From NCBI GenBank assembly GCA_047602475.1, contig JASGHE010000002.1:558001-622000 (forward strand): a DNA stretch of 64,000 nt. Reading direction: 5' to 3'. Under the pieces are notes generated by a model. It made no database searches. It was not told where the DNA came from and saw nothing but the letters and a program-made list of their open reading frames with translations. Source of the DNA: JAEUIE01 sp047602475 (GTDB lineage Bacteria > Planctomycetota > Planctomycetia > Gemmatales > HRBIN36). Made by a program: the position numbers and the translations under genes. Shown here piece after piece: positions 62,207-64,000 of this stretch (position 1 is its first letter; every line of letters begins with the position of its first letter).

Positions 62207-64000
62207 CTACCGTCCCAGCAGCCATCTTCCCTGGGCCGCTGAACCTGCGACATCCTTCAGTTCTAAACGTACTCCCTCAGTGCGTTCCTTCTTGTTCACC
62301 GCCAAGGTCAACACATGGTTGCCTGGTGTTACTTTTAACTTCATCTCTGCGGCTACGTCGATGGGTTGTTGATCCAGCCACAGTTGCACACCCTTGGGAT
62401 CATTGAGCGTCAGCAGCACTTCGCCGGCGGTGCCGACTTCGAGCTTTGTTCGGGCGAAGCCGATCTGGGTGTCGATGCCGGACCATTCGCCTTTCTTGCG
62501 GACGTAGACATCAGGGATGGCATCGAGCGGGAGCAGACCGGCGACGGTGGTGTATTCCGACGACCAGATTAGCCCTTTCGGCATCATCACCGCCCCGGCC
62601 AGGCGATTCCGCATGATCGCTTCGTTGGCTGCGGCATTGGGGACCAGCGTTTCCCAGGTGCGGGCGATGCGGGCGGTGCCCACGGAGTAGTTGCCGACCT
62701 TGCCGAGTTCAGAGAGGAAACGAACGAGATCGATCAGTTCCCCTCTCGTCAGGCCATCGACCAGTCCTTCGGGCATCAGCGACTTGCCATCAGCCCGGCC
62801 TTCGATGTCCTTGATCGGAATCCTGACATCGTTGCCCTCTGCATCGCGCAGTATCAGTTCATCTTTGTTCTCACGCTGCTTGATGCCGGTGAGGACTTTA
62901 CCATCGACGGTGGAGACGACGGTGGTGTTGAAGTTCTCTTTGATGGCCTTGCTCGGCAGCAGCAGCGATTCGATCAGATAGTCAGGCTGATGCTCGCCCC
63001 GATGCTGGTCATATCAGGCCCGATCTGCCCGCCTGAGCCGCCGATGCCATGACACTTCAGGCAGTTGAGTTCCTTGCGGCGGTAGATGAGTTCCCCTCGG
63101 GCAGCACTCCCTTCCTTGGCTACTCCATCGAGCAGGTCTTTCATCACGACAGGGGTCGCTTCCCACTTGGCGGTGTTGAGCTTGCCTGCCTTAGCGAGGG
63201 CATCGATGAGGGGTTGGTGTGCCTGGCCGGTGGAACGGGCGATGCGAATGGCGGTTTTGGCGACATCGGGGGGGAGACTTTCCTTACTCACTGCGCTCGT
63301 TAGTTCTTCTGGGCCGTTCTTGGCCTGGAGTATGGATGGCATCAGTTGCGTGATCTCGCCCTCGGTGGCTTGAGGCAAGAACGCAATCGCTTGCTTTGTC
63401 GCATTCATCATGTCGAATCGGGATAGACAACGTATCGCTGCCATCCTCAGGCCTTTATCACGATGATTGCCGGCAATCTGTCGGAAAACCTTCCGGTTTT
63501 CCTCTAAAGCCATTATCTCTTCATTAAGGAAGGTCATCTGCTTGCTGATTTGCGCCTTCTCCTCTTCAGTAAGCTTTGTGGTTTGATCCTGAAGGCGTTT
63601 GTTCTGGGCATTCCACAAAGACTTGAGTCTCGAAGTACTCTCCGTTCCAACCAATTCAGCGAGGGCTTCCAAGGCTGCAACACGTATTTCCGTCGGTTTG
63701 TTTTCGTCGATAATGATTTCATTGACGGTGGGACGTTGCTTCTCCCGATTCCACAGACCAATCAACCGTAAAGCTGACATGGCAATCGGTTGCTTGTTCG
63801 ATGTTGCCAGTTCCTTTAACGAGGAAGTGTCGCTGGATGGACGATTCTTTCGCTGGCTCGCTGCCACCTCCAGCGCTTGAAGACGTATCAGCCGCTGCTC
63901 ATCGCTCAACTTTGGATCCAGGCTTTGTTCCCAGATAATCTGCAGTTCCTTCGGCCCGCCCAATTGGGCGACCATGGCCCATAGCAGATCATCCTCTTCA
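62207..64000 (-). pseudogene. PVC-type haem-binding CxxCH protein, C-terminal part, frameshifted near 62990 (5' end outside window)
   Basis: The frame is open at the right edge, so the N-terminus lies beyond the window. The piece 62974-64000 encodes HEAT-like repeats and ends in the haem module NCLKCHGIGGSGGQIGPD. After GAS the frame goes astray. One frame over, the family sequence continues at once with QPDYLIESLLLPSKAIKENF, then LTGIKQRE and KSLMPEGLVDGLTRGELIDL. It carries on through an extra C-terminal beta-rich domain of about 130 residues to the stop at 62207. Restoring one base near 62990 fuses both. Function as for the gene at 9506, which has the same haem module. Confidence 0.82.

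Overview
The window looks like a planctomycete chromosome, probably of the Gemmatales (order inferred from overall gene content; no rRNA is present). The evidence is the lineage-typical families: PVC-type haem-binding CxxCH proteins with HEAT repeats, a PSD1 (DUF1549/DUF1553) protein, a Tat-exported DUF1501 protein, a DUF1559 pilin-like protein, an exported protein with an N-terminal LEDR motif, DUF4337, and long exported esterases. Codon use is moderately GC-rich throughout and nothing looks like a prophage or a complete insertion sequence.

Layout. 1-8.3 kb: the 3' part of a giant secreted protein (beta-helix, P-domains, SdrD B-like repeats), broken by a frameshift near 6091. 8.4-15.3 kb: malate dehydrogenase, a haem-binding propeller/HEAT protein, xylulokinase, DUF4337 protein and a frameshifted small membrane protein. 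15.9-20.8 kb: a PseG-like protein without the usual catalytic His, a nucleotidyltransferase, PolX, ParB without ParA, and tRNA-Pro(TGG); a parS-like 16-mer lies 5 kb upstream of parB. 20.8-26.2 kb (minus strand): RTX-repeat protein and a run of small or decayed genes (DUF1801, a DUF1016/YhcG remnant, an HNH-like protein), ending in an ArsR-SRPBCC pair with a near-perfect 20-bp palindrome over its promoter. 26.3-39.6 kb: a phosphatase-cytochrome fusion, an OprP-like porin, a complete RND efflux operon (MFP, RND, TolC lipoprotein), then a thioredoxin-NHL protein and a DsbD homologue. 39.5-45.7 kb: Sir2, GNAT, GlmS, a Cys-motif protein, DapB, an isolated NuoB and a DUF433/DUF5615 toxin-antitoxin (TA) pair. 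45.7-53.2 kb (minus): DUF1501 and PSD1, which usually sit together, are separated by two paralogous PIN-type TA modules and a PQQ-propeller protein. 53.3-59.8 kb (minus): small lipoprotein, DUF1559, HDAC-like deacetylase overlapping protoporphyrinogen oxidase, and PheT without PheS. 60-64 kb: a tandem alpha/beta hydrolase and the 3' part of another PVC haem protein.

Two patterns stand out. First, at least six single-base frame disruptions occur in conserved genes (near 6091, 15030, 23241, 46005, 48462 and 62990), pointing either to uncorrected assembly indels or to real decay. Second, the intergenic spaces are rich in palindromic dispersed repeats: a 76-bp element present twice in opposite orientation, a 133-bp MITE-like element, a REPIN-like pair, and three loci built from short CTGAGT/GTTGTCA-type units. 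I did not find a clearly new multi-gene system; the best leads are the phosphatase-cytochrome fusion, the duplicated TA modules inside the DUF1501/PSD1 locus, and the structured repeats.
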